From assembly GCA_037446355.1 (NCBI GenBank), contig JBBIIT010000004.1, forward strand, positions 1 through 64,000: a stretch of 64,000 bases of DNA, given 5' to 3'. Made by a program: the position numbers and the translations under genes. Under the pieces are notes generated by a model. It ran no database searches, had not been told where the DNA came from, and worked only from the letters and a program-made list of their open reading frames with translations. The stretch is from Roseiarcus sp037446355 (lineage in GTDB: Bacteria; Pseudomonadota; Alphaproteobacteria; Rhizobiales; Beijerinckiaceae). This document shows, one piece after another, positions 42,673 to 51,305 of the stretch (within the stretch, counting starts at the first letter, position 1; each line of letters starts with the position of its first letter).

Positions 42673-43988
42673 GCGAAGCCAAGATGAGTGCGGAAAGCGC
42701 GACGAGCTGGGTTGAAAGCGCGAACGCGCCGGCCTGCCCATTCCCCCTCCAGAACCTGCCTTACGGCGTTTTCAGCCGTCCCGGCGAGGCCGCGCGCTGC
42801 GGCGTCGCGCTCGGCGATTTCATCGTCGATCTCGCGACGCTAGAGGCGACGGGCCTCGTCTCCGCGGGCGGCGTGGGGCCGGTGTTCGCCGCGCCCGCGA
42901 TCAACGATTTCATGGCGCGTGGCGAGACGGCGTGGCATGCAGTGCGCGCACGCCTGACCGATCTCTTTCGCGAGGGCGGAAACGCCAAGCTGCATGACGA
43001 CGCGGCGCTGCGGGCGCGCGCGCTGGTCCCGTCAACCGACGTGACGATGCATATGCCGTTCAAGGTCGCCGGCTACACGGATTTTTACGCCGGGCGCCAT
43101 CATGCGACCAACGTAGGTACGATGTTTCGCGGCGCGGAAACGGCGCTGCCTCCTAACTGGCTTTCCATTCCGATCGGCTACAACGGCCGCGCCTCCACGG
43201 TCGTCGTCTCGGGAACGCCGGTGCGCCGTCCGCTCGGGCAGATCAAGCCCAAAGGCGAGGAACTGCCTGTCTTCAGCCCATGCCGAAGGCTCGACTTCGA
43301 GCTGGAGCTCGGCGCCGTCGTCGGCGTTCCCTCGCGCATGGGCGAGCCGATCACCGTCGCCGAGGCCGACGAAATGATCTTCGGCTTCGTGCTGCTCAAC
43401 GATTGGTCGGCGCGCGACATCCAGGCCTGGGAATATCAACCACTCGGCCCATTTCAGGCCAAGGCCTTCGCGACTTCGATCAGCCCGTGGGTGGTGACGA
43501 AGGCGGCGCTGGCGCCCTTCCGCGTTTCGACGCCCGCGCGCGAGCGCCCGCTGTTGTCCTATCTCGCCGAGCCCGGCCCGATGCTCTACGACATAAAGCT
43601 CGAAGCGCGGCTGCGCCCCCGCGGCGCCGGCAGGGCGACGACGATCGCGCGCACCAACTACCGCGAGATGTATTACTCGGCCGCGCAGCAGCTCGCCCAT
43701 CACGCAATCGGCGGCTGCAAGATGGAAACCGGCGATCTCCTGGGATCGGGCACGATTTCCGGCCCAACCAGGGACAGTCGCGGTTCGCTGCTCGAACTCT
43801 CGTGGGGCGGCGTCGAGCCGCTGACGCTGCCGAACGGCGAGACACGAACCTTTCTCGAAGACGGCGACGAAGTCGTCCTGAGCGGATTCGCGGAAGGGAC
43901 GAGCTATCGCGTCGGCTTTGGCGAATGCGCGGGGCGCATAGAACCCGCGCCGGTCGAATTCGCGAAGCGGCTTTCGCAATCGAATTAG
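42669..43988 (+). CDS. fahA: Fumarylacetoacetase
   Basis: 439 residues. The N-terminal SH3-like domain (LPYGVFSRPGEAARCGVALGD, in two parts) and the catalytic domain with VAGYTDFYAGRHHATNVGTMFRG (in two parts), metal ligands in DFELELGAVVG and LNDWSARDIQAWEYQPLGPF, and GSGTISGP near the end are diagnostic. It hydrolyses fumarylacetoacetate to fumarate and acetoacetate. Translationally coupled to hmgA. A maleylacetoacetate isomerase gene is not found in this operon. Confidence 0.96.
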   Translation: MSEAKMSAESATSWVESANAPACPFPLQNLPYGVFSRPGEAARCGVALGDFIVDLATLEATGLVSAGGVGPVFAAPAINDFMARGETAWHAVRARLTDLFREGGNAKLHDDAALRARALVPSTDVTMHMPFKVAGYTDFYAGRHHATNVGTMFRGAETALPPNWLSIPIGYNGRASTVVVSGTPVRRPLGQIKPKGEELPVFSPCRRLDFELELGAVVGVPSRMGEPITVAEADEMIFGFVLLNDWSARDIQAWEYQPLGPFQAKAFATSISPWVVTKAALAPFRVSTPARERPLLSYLAEPGPMLYDIKLEARLRPRGAGRATTIARTNYREMYYSAAQQLAHHAIGGCKMETGDLLGSGTISGPTRDSRGSLLELSWGGVEPLTLPNGETRTFLEDGDEVVLSGFAEGTSYRVGFGECAGRIEPAPVEFAKRLSQSN

Positions 43989-44007
43989 CGAGCAAAAAGA
44001 TCCCGAG

Positions 44008-44973
44008 ATGACCGACGCCAACACAGGCAAAGCGTTCGCCTCGCAAGGCGACATGACGCAAAAGAAGATCTCCTTCACCGAGGTCGGCGAGGATTTGTGG
44101 GCTTTCACCGCTGAGGGCGACCCCAATACCGGCGTCATCATCGGCGACGACAGCGTGATGATCGTAGATGCACAGGCGACGCCGCGTCTCGCCGCGAAGG
44201 TGATCGAGAAAATTCGCGGCGTCACGGACAAACCGATCAAACATGTCGTGCTAACGCACTATCACGCAGTCCGCGTGCTCGGCGCCTCGGCCTATCGCGC
44301 CTCCGAAATCATCATGTCGGAGAAGGCGCGCGCGATGGTGGTCGAACGCGGCCAGGAGGACTGGGATTCCGAATTCCAGCGCTTTCCCCGTCTGTTTCAG
44401 GGCCACGAAAGCATTCCCGGCCTCACTTGGCCGACGCTGACCTTCAACCGGCGCGCGACCTTCCACCTCGGTAAGCGCCGCGTCGATCTCAAGTTTCTCG
44501 GGCGCGCGCATACTGCGGGCGACATCGTCGCTTTCGTGCCAGACGCCAACGTGATGTTCACCGGCGACATCGTCGAATATCATTCGGCCTGCTACTGCGG
44601 CGATGGACACTTCGAGGAGTGGCCCAAAACGATCGAGGCGATCCGCGCTCATCATGTCGACGCGATCGCGCCCGGGCGCGGCGACGCCCTCGTCGGCGCC
44701 GCCGAGGTCAATGAGGCGCTCGACAACACGATCGATTTCGTCAGCTCGACGTTTCGCCCGATCGCGCGCATTGCGCGCGGCGGCGGCACGCTCAACGAGG
44801 CTTGGCGCGCCTGCCGTGCGGCCTGCGATCCGAAGTTCAAATCCTATGCGATTTACGAGCATTGCCTGCCCTTCAATGTCGCGCGGGCCTACGACGAGGC
44901 GCTCGGCCTCGACACGCCGCGCATCTGGACCGCGGAACGCGACCTGAAAATGTGGGCCGCGCTGCAGGGTTGA
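44008..44973 (+). CDS. Metallo-beta-lactamase-fold hydrolase with altered metal motif
   Basis: 321 residues, 19 bases after fahA. TNT-type MBL opening (VGEDLWAFTAEGDPNTGVIIG, in parts) and VVLTHYHAVRVLGASAY where typical MBL enzymes have HxHxDH: the Asp and third His are replaced by Val and Arg. The later ligands appear kept: a His in FLGRAHTAGDIV and an Asp in FTGDIVEYHSA. The site may therefore be mononuclear. Role in aromatic catabolism suggested only by operon position. Confidence 0.88.
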   Translation: MTDANTGKAFASQGDMTQKKISFTEVGEDLWAFTAEGDPNTGVIIGDDSVMIVDAQATPRLAAKVIEKIRGVTDKPIKHVVLTHYHAVRVLGASAYRASEIIMSEKARAMVVERGQEDWDSEFQRFPRLFQGHESIPGLTWPTLTFNRRATFHLGKRRVDLKFLGRAHTAGDIVAFVPDANVMFTGDIVEYHSACYCGDGHFEEWPKTIEAIRAHHVDAIAPGRGDALVGAAEVNEALDNTIDFVSSTFRPIARIARGGGTLNEAWRACRAACDPKFKSYAIYEHCLPFNVARAYDEALGLDTPRIWTAERDLKMWAALQG

Positions 44974-44984
44974 CGGGATCGCCG

Positions 44985-46601
44985 ATGCGCAAGATTTTCG
45001 AGACGCCGCTCTACCCCTATCGCCGCAACCGCGATCAGGACGCCGCGAAGCGCGCGCGTTGGCCGGTAGTCGTTGTCGGCGCGGGACCGGTTGGCCTGGC
45101 CACCGCGATCGATCTCGCGCAACACGAAGTTCCCGTCGTCGTCCTCGATGAGAACGACAAGGTCAGCTGGGGCTCGCGCGCGATCTGCTTCGCCAAACGG
45201 CCGCTGGAAATCCTCGACCGCCTCGGCTGCGGCGACCCGATGGTCGACAAGGGCGTCGTCTGGAACCGCGGCAAAGTCTATTTCCACGAGCGCCAGGTGT
45301 TCGAGTTCGACCTGCTGCCGGAGGCTGGCCACAAACGCCCAGCTTTCATCAATTTGCAGCAATATCACTTCGAGGAGTATTTGGTCGACCGCGTTTTTGC
45401 CCTTGCCGCCGAGGGCGCGCCGATTGAACTGCGCGGCGGCAATAAAGTCGTGGGCGTGACCGCGCGGGGCGAGGGCGTCGCGCTGGAAATCGAAACGCCG
45501 GAAGGACGTTACGGCCTGGAAGCCGATTGGTTGATCGCTTGCGACGGCGCTGGCTCGCCGGTGCGTAACATGATGGGGCTCGATTTCGTCGGCCGCGTGT
45601 TCGAGGACAATTTCCTCATCGCAGACGTCGTGATGGAGGACAGCCCTGCGTTCCCCGTCGAGCGGCGATTCTGGTTCGATCCGCCGTTCAATCGCGGTCA
45701 GTCGGCGCTGTTGCACAAGCAGCCCGACAACGTCTGGCGCATCGACCTGCAACTCGGATGGAACATCGACAAAACAAGAGAGGCGAAGCCGGAGAATGTG
45801 ATTCCGCGCCTGAAGGCGTTCCTCGGCGAGGACGCGAAGTTCGAACTGGAGTGGGTCTCCATCTACACATTTCAATGCCGGCGCATGGAGAAGTTCCGTC
45901 ACGGGCGCGTCGTCTTCGCGGGCGACAGCGCGCATCAGGTCTCCCCTTTTGGCGCGCGCGGCGCCAATTCCGGTTTGCAAGATACCGACAATCTCGCCTG
46001 GAAACTCAAACTCGTGATCGCCGGCGTCGCGCCCGAGAGCCTGATCGACAGCTACGATCTTGAGCGCGTCCACGGCGCCGACGAGAACATTCTCAACTCG
46101 ACGCGCGCGACCGATTTCATCACGCCGAAGTCCGAGATTTCGCGCCTCTTCCGCGACGCGGTGCTCGATCTTTCCGAGCGCTTCGCGGCGACGCGGCCGA
46201 TGGTCAATTCGGGGCGACTCTCCGTGCCTTGCACCTATGACGGCTCGCCGCTCAACGGTCCCGATTGCGTGGGGATGCCCAGAGGCGCCCGCCCCGGTTC
46301 GCCCGCGGTCGACGCGCCGACCGAATCCGGCTGGCTCCTCGACCGGCTCGACGGGCGTTTTCATCTCATCACGATAGACGCCGACGCGCCGCAGCACCAA
46401 ATCGTTGATGGCGTCGAGATCGCGCGGCTCGCGCTATCTGTGAAGGCAAGTCCCGACGATTTCCTGCGCCAACGCTATCTCGGCGAGGCGCCAAGCGCGG
46501 TCTATCTGATTCGCCCGGATCAACATGTCGCGGCGCGCTGGGAGCGATACGACGAAGCGGCGGTCGCGGCGGCGCTCAGGAAAGCGATCGGGAGGGCATG
46601 A
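44985..46601 (+). CDS. FAD-dependent aromatic hydroxylase (MhaA/MhpA-like)
   Basis: 538 residues from the ATG at 44985 (the upstream ORF part overlaps the MBL gene). FAD-binding GxGxxG in VVVVGAGPVGLATAIDLA, the DG motif WLIACDGAGSPVR, and the GD motif VVFAGDSAHQVSPFGARGAN define a class A flavoprotein monooxygenase. It hydroxylates an aromatic acid with NAD(P)H and O2. Size (~60 kDa) and a small downstream partner resemble MhaA of Pseudomonas putida U, which makes homogentisate from 3-hydroxyphenylacetate. Overlap with the next start is ATGA-like. Confidence 0.9.
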   Translation: MRKIFETPLYPYRRNRDQDAAKRARWPVVVVGAGPVGLATAIDLAQHEVPVVVLDENDKVSWGSRAICFAKRPLEILDRLGCGDPMVDKGVVWNRGKVYFHERQVFEFDLLPEAGHKRPAFINLQQYHFEEYLVDRVFALAAEGAPIELRGGNKVVGVTARGEGVALEIETPEGRYGLEADWLIACDGAGSPVRNMMGLDFVGRVFEDNFLIADVVMEDSPAFPVERRFWFDPPFNRGQSALLHKQPDNVWRIDLQLGWNIDKTREAKPENVIPRLKAFLGEDAKFELEWVSIYTFQCRRMEKFRHGRVVFAGDSAHQVSPFGARGANSGLQDTDNLAWKLKLVIAGVAPESLIDSYDLERVHGADENILNSTRATDFITPKSEISRLFRDAVLDLSERFAATRPMVNSGRLSVPCTYDGSPLNGPDCVGMPRGARPGSPAVDAPTESGWLLDRLDGRFHLITIDADAPQHQIVDGVEIARLALSVKASPDDFLRQRYLGEAPSAVYLIRPDQHVAARWERYDEAAVAAALRKAIGRA

Positions 46602-46807
46602 TGGCGCAATTGCGGACGGAGCCTAACATCAAAGACCCCGACGAGTTTTACGCCGAGTTGATCGGCGCCCACGAGCATCTCGCCAAGTCCGAGAGCGACG
46701 CCTTCAATGCGCGGCTCGTATTGTTGCTCGCTAATCATATCGGCGATCGGGAAACGCTTTCGCAGGCGCTCAAGGCCGCCGGCCTCGAAGGAGGGAACGT
46801 CCCATGA
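46598..46807 (+). CDS. DUF2783-type small protein, possible hydroxylase coupling partner (MhaB-like)
   Basis: 69 residues; two tandem ATGs (46598, 46601) overlap the hydroxylase stop. RTEPNIKDPDEFYAELIGAHEHL then LNARLVLLLANHIG-type sequence (here FNARLVLLLANHIGDRETL) matches DUF2783. All-helical, cytoplasmic. In P. putida U, 3-hydroxyphenylacetate 6-hydroxylase needs a very small coupling protein, MhaB, encoded beside MhaA; size, position and coupling here fit such a role (inference). Its stop overlaps the VOC gene start. Confidence 0.8.
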   Translation: MMAQLRTEPNIKDPDEFYAELIGAHEHLAKSESDAFNARLVLLLANHIGDRETLSQALKAAGLEGGNVP

Positions 46808-47358
46808 AAATCGAAAAAATCCATCACGTGGCCTACCGCTGCAAGGACGCGAAGGAGACGGTCGATTGGTACGTGAAGAACCTCAAAATGCCGTTCGTGC
46901 TGGCGATCGCCGAGGATTTCGTGCCCTCGACGCACGAGCCCGACCCTTACATGCACGTCTTCCTCGACGCTGGCGACGGCAACGTGCTCGCCTTCTTCGA
47001 ACTGCCGACCAAGCCGGAAATGGGGCGCGACCCTAACACGCCGCCGTGGGTGCAGCACATCGCTTTCAAGGTGAAGGATCGCGCGACGCTGCTCGAATAC
47101 AAGGCGCATCTGGAAGCGGGCGGCGTCAGAGTGCTCGGCGTCACCGATCATTCCATCTTCCATTCGATTTATTTCTTCGACCCGAACGGACACCGGATCG
47201 AACTCGCCTGCCCCGATCCGAACGAGGAAGCGATGCTGAAGCGCCTCGACACGGTCAAATGGGACATGCTGGAGGAATGGTCGCGCACCAAGCGCGCGCC
47301 GCGCCACGCAGATTGGCTGCACGCTAGGGAATTCGGCAAGAGCGTCGCCCCGAGCTGA
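46804..47358 (+). CDS. VOC-superfamily protein (glyoxalase/extradiol-dioxygenase fold)
   Basis: 184 residues. Two beta-alpha-beta-beta-beta modules: KIHHVAYRCKDAKETVDWY... and WVQHIAFKVKDRATLLEY. Possible metal ligands are His8, Glu66, His85 and Glu133 (FDPNGHRIELAC). The C-terminus adds ~45 helical residues. VOC enzymes include glyoxalase I, epimerases, extradiol dioxygenases and isomerases. Last gene of the hmg operon, coupled by ATGA overlap. A role as isomerase for maleylacetoacetate or as a second ring-cleavage enzyme is only a hypothesis. Confidence 0.87.
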   Translation: MKIEKIHHVAYRCKDAKETVDWYVKNLKMPFVLAIAEDFVPSTHEPDPYMHVFLDAGDGNVLAFFELPTKPEMGRDPNTPPWVQHIAFKVKDRATLLEYKAHLEAGGVRVLGVTDHSIFHSIYFFDPNGHRIELACPDPNEEAMLKRLDTVKWDMLEEWSRTKRAPRHADWLHAREFGKSVAPS

Positions 47359-47443
47359 TTGGACCGGCGACGCTCCAGCCTCGCGTCAGCTTGCCCTCTT
47401 ACTCTGGGGTCTCGGCGTCAGGCGAGCGCCCGAGGACGGAGCA

Positions 47444-48280
47444 TTGAACACTCTCGCGCTACGGCCGAGCCTTCTTCATCCCGCCGATCTTTCGGATGGG
47501 GGAGAACAATCTTTCGTTCACGCGCTCGCGCTGGCGTTGCGAAGCGGGTACGGGCTCACACTGCTGCACGTTCAGACGCCTGAGGAGACCGTCATCAAGA
47601 TGTCGGGCTTCCAACACGCGGTCGACAAGCTCGTCGCTTGGCGCAAGCTGCAAGTTCAGCCGGATGCAGCCTTGCTCGAGAGCCAACTCGGCTTAAGAAT
47701 TTCCAGCGTCAGTCTGCCCGGGCGTAACGTGCGGGACCGAGTCTTGGATTATCTGAACGATCACCCCTGCGAACTCGCGGTCATCCGTTCGCCCGAGCAT
47801 CGCGGCATGTCGCGCTGGCTCGACGTTTCGCTTGGCAAACGCGCGCTTCGCAAGGCGAGCAATATGATCGTGTTCCTGCGCGACGGCGCGAGAGGCTTCG
47901 TCGACGGCGCCCAAGGCGAAATTCGGCTTCGTCGCGTGCTCGCACCGATCGACGACAAGCTCGACGCGACGCAGGCGTTGGCGCGCGTCAGCGCGTGGCT
48001 CGCCCGCGTCAGTCCGAAGGCCGAAATTCATCTGCTGCATGTCGGCGAACGCCCACCGCCCGCGCCAAGGGACGCCGACGGCGCGCCGTTCGGGCCGATG
48101 ATCCTGCGCCAGGGCCCGGTCGCCGAGTCGATCTTCGAGATCTGCCGACGCGCCTCGATCGATCTCGTCGTCATGCCGACCGCCGGACACACTGGCTTTC
48201 TGGGCGCCTTACGCGGCAGCGTCACCAGCCGCGTGCTCGAAGATGGGCGCTGGCCGGTGTTGAGCGTGCCCGTCAACTAG
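47444..48280 (+). CDS. Tandem universal stress protein (UspA family)
   Basis: 278 residues with a TTG start preceded by GAGGACGGAG. Two Usp domains: residues ~8-145 (LLHPADLSDGGEQSFVHALALA, in parts; CELAVIRSPEHRGM) and ~163-278 (VLAPIDDKLDATQAL; VVMPTAGHTGFLGALRGSVTSRVL). Only the second keeps a G-x2-G...GS nucleotide-binding pattern. Cytoplasmic stress protein. Its stop overlaps the convergent PLP gene in CTAG. Confidence 0.85.
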   Translation: MNTLALRPSLLHPADLSDGGEQSFVHALALALRSGYGLTLLHVQTPEETVIKMSGFQHAVDKLVAWRKLQVQPDAALLESQLGLRISSVSLPGRNVRDRVLDYLNDHPCELAVIRSPEHRGMSRWLDVSLGKRALRKASNMIVFLRDGARGFVDGAQGEIRLRRVLAPIDDKLDATQALARVSAWLARVSPKAEIHLLHVGERPPPAPRDADGAPFGPMILRQGPVAESIFEICRRASIDLVVMPTAGHTGFLGALRGSVTSRVLEDGRWPVLSVPVN

Positions 48281-49398
48281 ACCCACTCGCCCCATCGTCG
48301 CGTCGCCTTCAGGCCGCCGCCGGTGAGCACGACGACCGTTGACTCGCCCGGCCCGATGGCCCCGCTCGCGAGCAGCCGCGAGAGTCCGGCGGCGGCGACC
48401 GCACTGGTCGGCTCGGCGTAGAGGCCGCCAAGCGCGAGGCGACGCGCGGCGGTTTCGATCTCATCCTCGCCGACCGCGACCGCGGCGCCGCCCGATGCGC
48501 GCAACGCGGCCAGAACCTCGCGCCCGCGCACGGGCCTGGCGATCGCCGTTCCCTCGGCGATCGTCGGCCTCGGCTCGATCTCGGTGCAGACTTTCGCGCC
48601 CGCCTCGAAAGCGGCGACCAGCGGCGCGCAATTGGCCGGCTGCGCCGCGAACAAGCGTGGCATTCGTGAAATCTCGCCGCGCCGCAGGAGTTCGTCGAAG
48701 CCGATTTCGCATCCCAGCACATTGCTGCCGGCGCCGCAGGGAATGACAACATTGTCGGGCGCACGAAAGCCGAGATCCTCCCAGAGTTCATAAGCCAGCG
48801 TCTTTGTCCCCTGGAGGAAGAAGGGTTGCCAGTTGTGGCTCGCGTAGAAGATCGACGCCGACTGCCGGATCGCTTCCTCGGAGGTCGCCTGGCGCGCCCC
48901 CGGCACGAGTTCCACCTCGGCGCCATAGGCGCGCATCTGCGTGGTCTTGCCTGGCGGCGTCGAGGCGGGCGCGAGAATTTTCGCTGGCAGTCCCGCTGTT
49001 GCGGCATAGGCGGCGATCGCGGCGCCGCCATTGCCCGAACTGTCCTCGAGCACGCGCTTCACGCCCTGCTGTCGCAAGACCGATATCATCACCGAGGCGC
49101 CGCGATCCTTGAAGCTGCCGGTCGGCGAGAACCATTCGAGCTTGAACCAAGCGCGCGCGCCCGCCCAGTCGCGCGCGACGAGCGGCGTGCAGCCCTCGCC
49201 CATTGTCACGGGATCGCGGATCGGAAACGGCAACGCGGCGGCGTAGCGCCAAAGCGAACGGCGTTCGCGCGCGATTTCGTCGCGCCCGATGCCCGGCAAC
49301 GGCGTTATCGCGAGCGGTCGTCGATCGTCGGAGGCCCAGCGCGGCGGATCGAGCGGATAGCGCCGCCCGCTCAGGTTTTCGATATAATGAGCAAACAC
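48277..49398 (-). CDS. PLP-dependent threonine-synthase-like enzyme
   Basis: 373 residues of fold type II. The PLP lysine is in SPTGSFKDRGASV; SSGNGGAAIAAYAA and the phosphate loop PCGAGSNVLGCE follow; the end is VVVLTGGGLKATRR. The N-terminal ~60 residues (ENLSGRRYPLDPPRW) match threonine-synthase-family proteins, but the zinc CxxC pair seen in some is absent. Substrate could be O-phosphohomoserine or another hydroxyamino-acid derivative. First gene of the run that ends upstream of SMP-30; 22 bases separate it from that gene, so they may be cotranscribed. Confidence 0.88.
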   Translation of the reverse strand: MFAHYIENLSGRRYPLDPPRWASDDRRPLAITPLPGIGRDEIARERRSLWRYAAALPFPIRDPVTMGEGCTPLVARDWAGARAWFKLEWFSPTGSFKDRGASVMISVLRQQGVKRVLEDSSGNGGAAIAAYAATAGLPAKILAPASTPPGKTTQMRAYGAEVELVPGARQATSEEAIRQSASIFYASHNWQPFFLQGTKTLAYELWEDLGFRAPDNVVIPCGAGSNVLGCEIGFDELLRRGEISRMPRLFAAQPANCAPLVAAFEAGAKVCTEIEPRPTIAEGTAIARPVRGREVLAALRASGGAAVAVGEDEIETAARRLALGGLYAEPTSAVAAAGLSRLLASGAIGPGESTVVVLTGGGLKATRRWGEWV

Positions 49399-49420
49399 AT
49401 CGGGCCTCGGCGTCGCGATC

Positions 49421-50347
49421 TTATCCGAGCTTGGACCCGTTCACGGTAACATACACCGAATAGAGCGAAGTCGTGCCGCAGATGAACAGCCGGTTGAGCT
49501 TCGTTCCGCCGAAAGTGACGTTGGCGACGAGTTCGGGGATCAGGATCTTGCCGATCAAGGTTCCGTCGGGATCGTAGACATGGACGCCCTCGGCGGTGCT
49601 TGTCCAGACCCGACCTTCGGTGTCGAGACGGAAGCCGTCAAACAATCCGGCTGTCGATTCCGCGAACACTTCGCCGCCTGACAATTTCGAACCGTTCACG
49701 GCAAAGCGCCGGATGTGGCGCGGGCCTTTGTGCTTATGGGAAGCGCCGGTGTCGGCGATATAGAGAAATTTCTCGTCGGGCGAGAAGGCAATGCCGTTCG
49801 GGCGCGTCATGTCAGTGACGACGGCGGCGATTTCGCCGGACTTGGCGTCGACGCGATAGACGTGGCAGCCGCCTATCTCCTCGGCCTGCCGATCACCCTC
49901 GTAATCCGTGTCGATGCCATAAGCCGGATCGGTGAACCAGATCGAATCGTCGGATTTGACGACGAGATCGTTAGGCGAGTTGAGGCGTTTGCCTTTCCAT
50001 TTGTCGGCGACGACGGTGATCGAGCCGTCGAATTCGGTGCGCGTCACGCGACGCGTGAGATGCTCGCACGTGACAAGCCGGCCTTGATTGTCGACGCTAT
50101 TGCCATTGGAATTGTTGGAGCGCTCTCGGAAAACCGAGACTTCCCCCGACGGCTCGACGTAGCGCATCATACGGTTATTGGGAATGTCGGACCATACGAG
50201 ATAGCGCCCTGCGGCGAACCAGGCCGGCCCCTCCGCCCAGCGGGCGCCGGTCCAAAGGCGCTCGACGCGCACGTGGCCGGCAAAGCACGCGCGAAAGCGC
50301 CGGTCGACGACGATGATGTCGGTTCCCTCGATCTGCCCATAAAACAT
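49421..50347 (-). CDS. SMP-30/gluconolactonase family protein
   Basis: 308 residues, six-bladed propeller: RWAEGPAWFAAGRYLVWSDIPNN, LNSPNDLVVKSDDSIWFTDPAYG and RPNGIAFSPDEKFLYIADTG are the family's conserved metal-binding regions (each partly quoted). The Glu, Asn and Asp ligands are kept. It opens a sugar lactone or related lactone. No signal peptide. Just upstream of the PLP gene on the same strand. Confidence 0.92.
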   Translation of the reverse strand: MFYGQIEGTDIIVVDRRFRACFAGHVRVERLWTGARWAEGPAWFAAGRYLVWSDIPNNRMMRYVEPSGEVSVFRERSNNSNGNSVDNQGRLVTCEHLTRRVTRTEFDGSITVVADKWKGKRLNSPNDLVVKSDDSIWFTDPAYGIDTDYEGDRQAEEIGGCHVYRVDAKSGEIAAVVTDMTRPNGIAFSPDEKFLYIADTGASHKHKGPRHIRRFAVNGSKLSGGEVFAESTAGLFDGFRLDTEGRVWTSTAEGVHVYDPDGTLIGKILIPELVANVTFGGTKLNRLFICGTTSLYSVYVTVNGSKLG

Positions 50348-50417
50348 CGAACATTCCCCCCTTCGCTGCGTCGCGGCGCAGGCACGTTAGAACCAGCGCC
50401 CTATGCCGACAAGGCGC

Positions 50418-51119
50418 TCACGGCTTTGATTTCGTCGCCTCGTAACGGGCGCGCGTCACAGCGTCCGGCGGATAGAGGCCAGGCAACGCCACGCCGCTTT
50501 CGACCTCGCGCATGATCCAGGCTTCGAGACGCTCCTGCTCGGCGCCTGCGCTCGCTACCTCCGCCGCGAGCGCGGCGGGCACGACGACCGCGCCGTCTTC
50601 GTCGGCGACGATGAGATCGTCGGGATAGACCGCCACGCCGCCGCAACCGATCGGTTCCTGCCAGCCGACAAAAATCAGGCCGGCGACCGAGGAAGGCGCG
50701 GCCGTTCCCCGGCTCCAGATCGGCAGGCCTGTGGCGCGTACGCCGGCGATGTCGCGCACGACGCCGTCGGTGACGAGCGCCACGGCGTCGCGCTTGACCA
50801 TGCGCGCGCAGAGGATGTCGCCGAAAATTCCGGCGTCCGCAACGCCCATCGCGCCGGCGACGACCACCGCGCCCGAGGGCATCGCTTCGATGGCCGCGCG
50901 CGTCGAGCGCGGCGAGGCCCAGGCCTCCGGCGTCGCCAAGTCCTCCCGCGCCGGGATGAAGCGCAATGTAAACGCAGGACCGACGATGCGCGATTGGCCC
51001 GCGCGCAACGGGGCCGGGCCGCGCATCCAGACATTGCGCAATCCCTTCTTCAAGAGCGCCGTCGTGATCGTCGCGGTGGAGACGTTGCGCAGCGCCTCGA
51101 TGATCTCGCGCTTGTCCAT
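50418..51119 (-). CDS. RraA-like/4-hydroxy-2-oxoacid aldolase family protein
   Basis: 233 residues from MDKREIIEALRNVSTATITTALL; the longer ORF to 51272 lacks protein-like sequence. GIFGDILCARMVKRDA and ALVTDGVVRDIAGV carry the Asp and Arg of the HMG/CHA aldolase site, as in LigK in this window, but overall similarity to LigK is modest. Often annotated as regulator of ribonuclease activity A; aldolase activity is as likely. Neighbours are SMP-30 and a hydroxyacid dehydrogenase, suggesting sugar-acid catabolism. Confidence 0.87.
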   Translation of the reverse strand: MDKREIIEALRNVSTATITTALLKKGLRNVWMRGPAPLRAGQSRIVGPAFTLRFIPAREDLATPEAWASPRSTRAAIEAMPSGAVVVAGAMGVADAGIFGDILCARMVKRDAVALVTDGVVRDIAGVRATGLPIWSRGTAAPSSVAGLIFVGWQEPIGCGGVAVYPDDLIVADEDGAVVVPAALAAEVASAGAEQERLEAWIMREVESGVALPGLYPPDAVTRARYEATKSKP

Positions 51120-51305
51120 CGCCTCGCCCCTGTTTGTCGAAAATCGCGTCGCGCGGCGGCGATCTGCGCATGGTCCGAAGTAGTCGTCAACGGCCTGCCG
51201 GACGCGAAGGGCGGCGGAAGCCGACGAATTGACAGTTGCCGCCCAAGTCTGGAAAACCAACGCCCTCGGCAAGCCCCATTCGCGAGCCTACATGGAGACG
51301 CCCGC

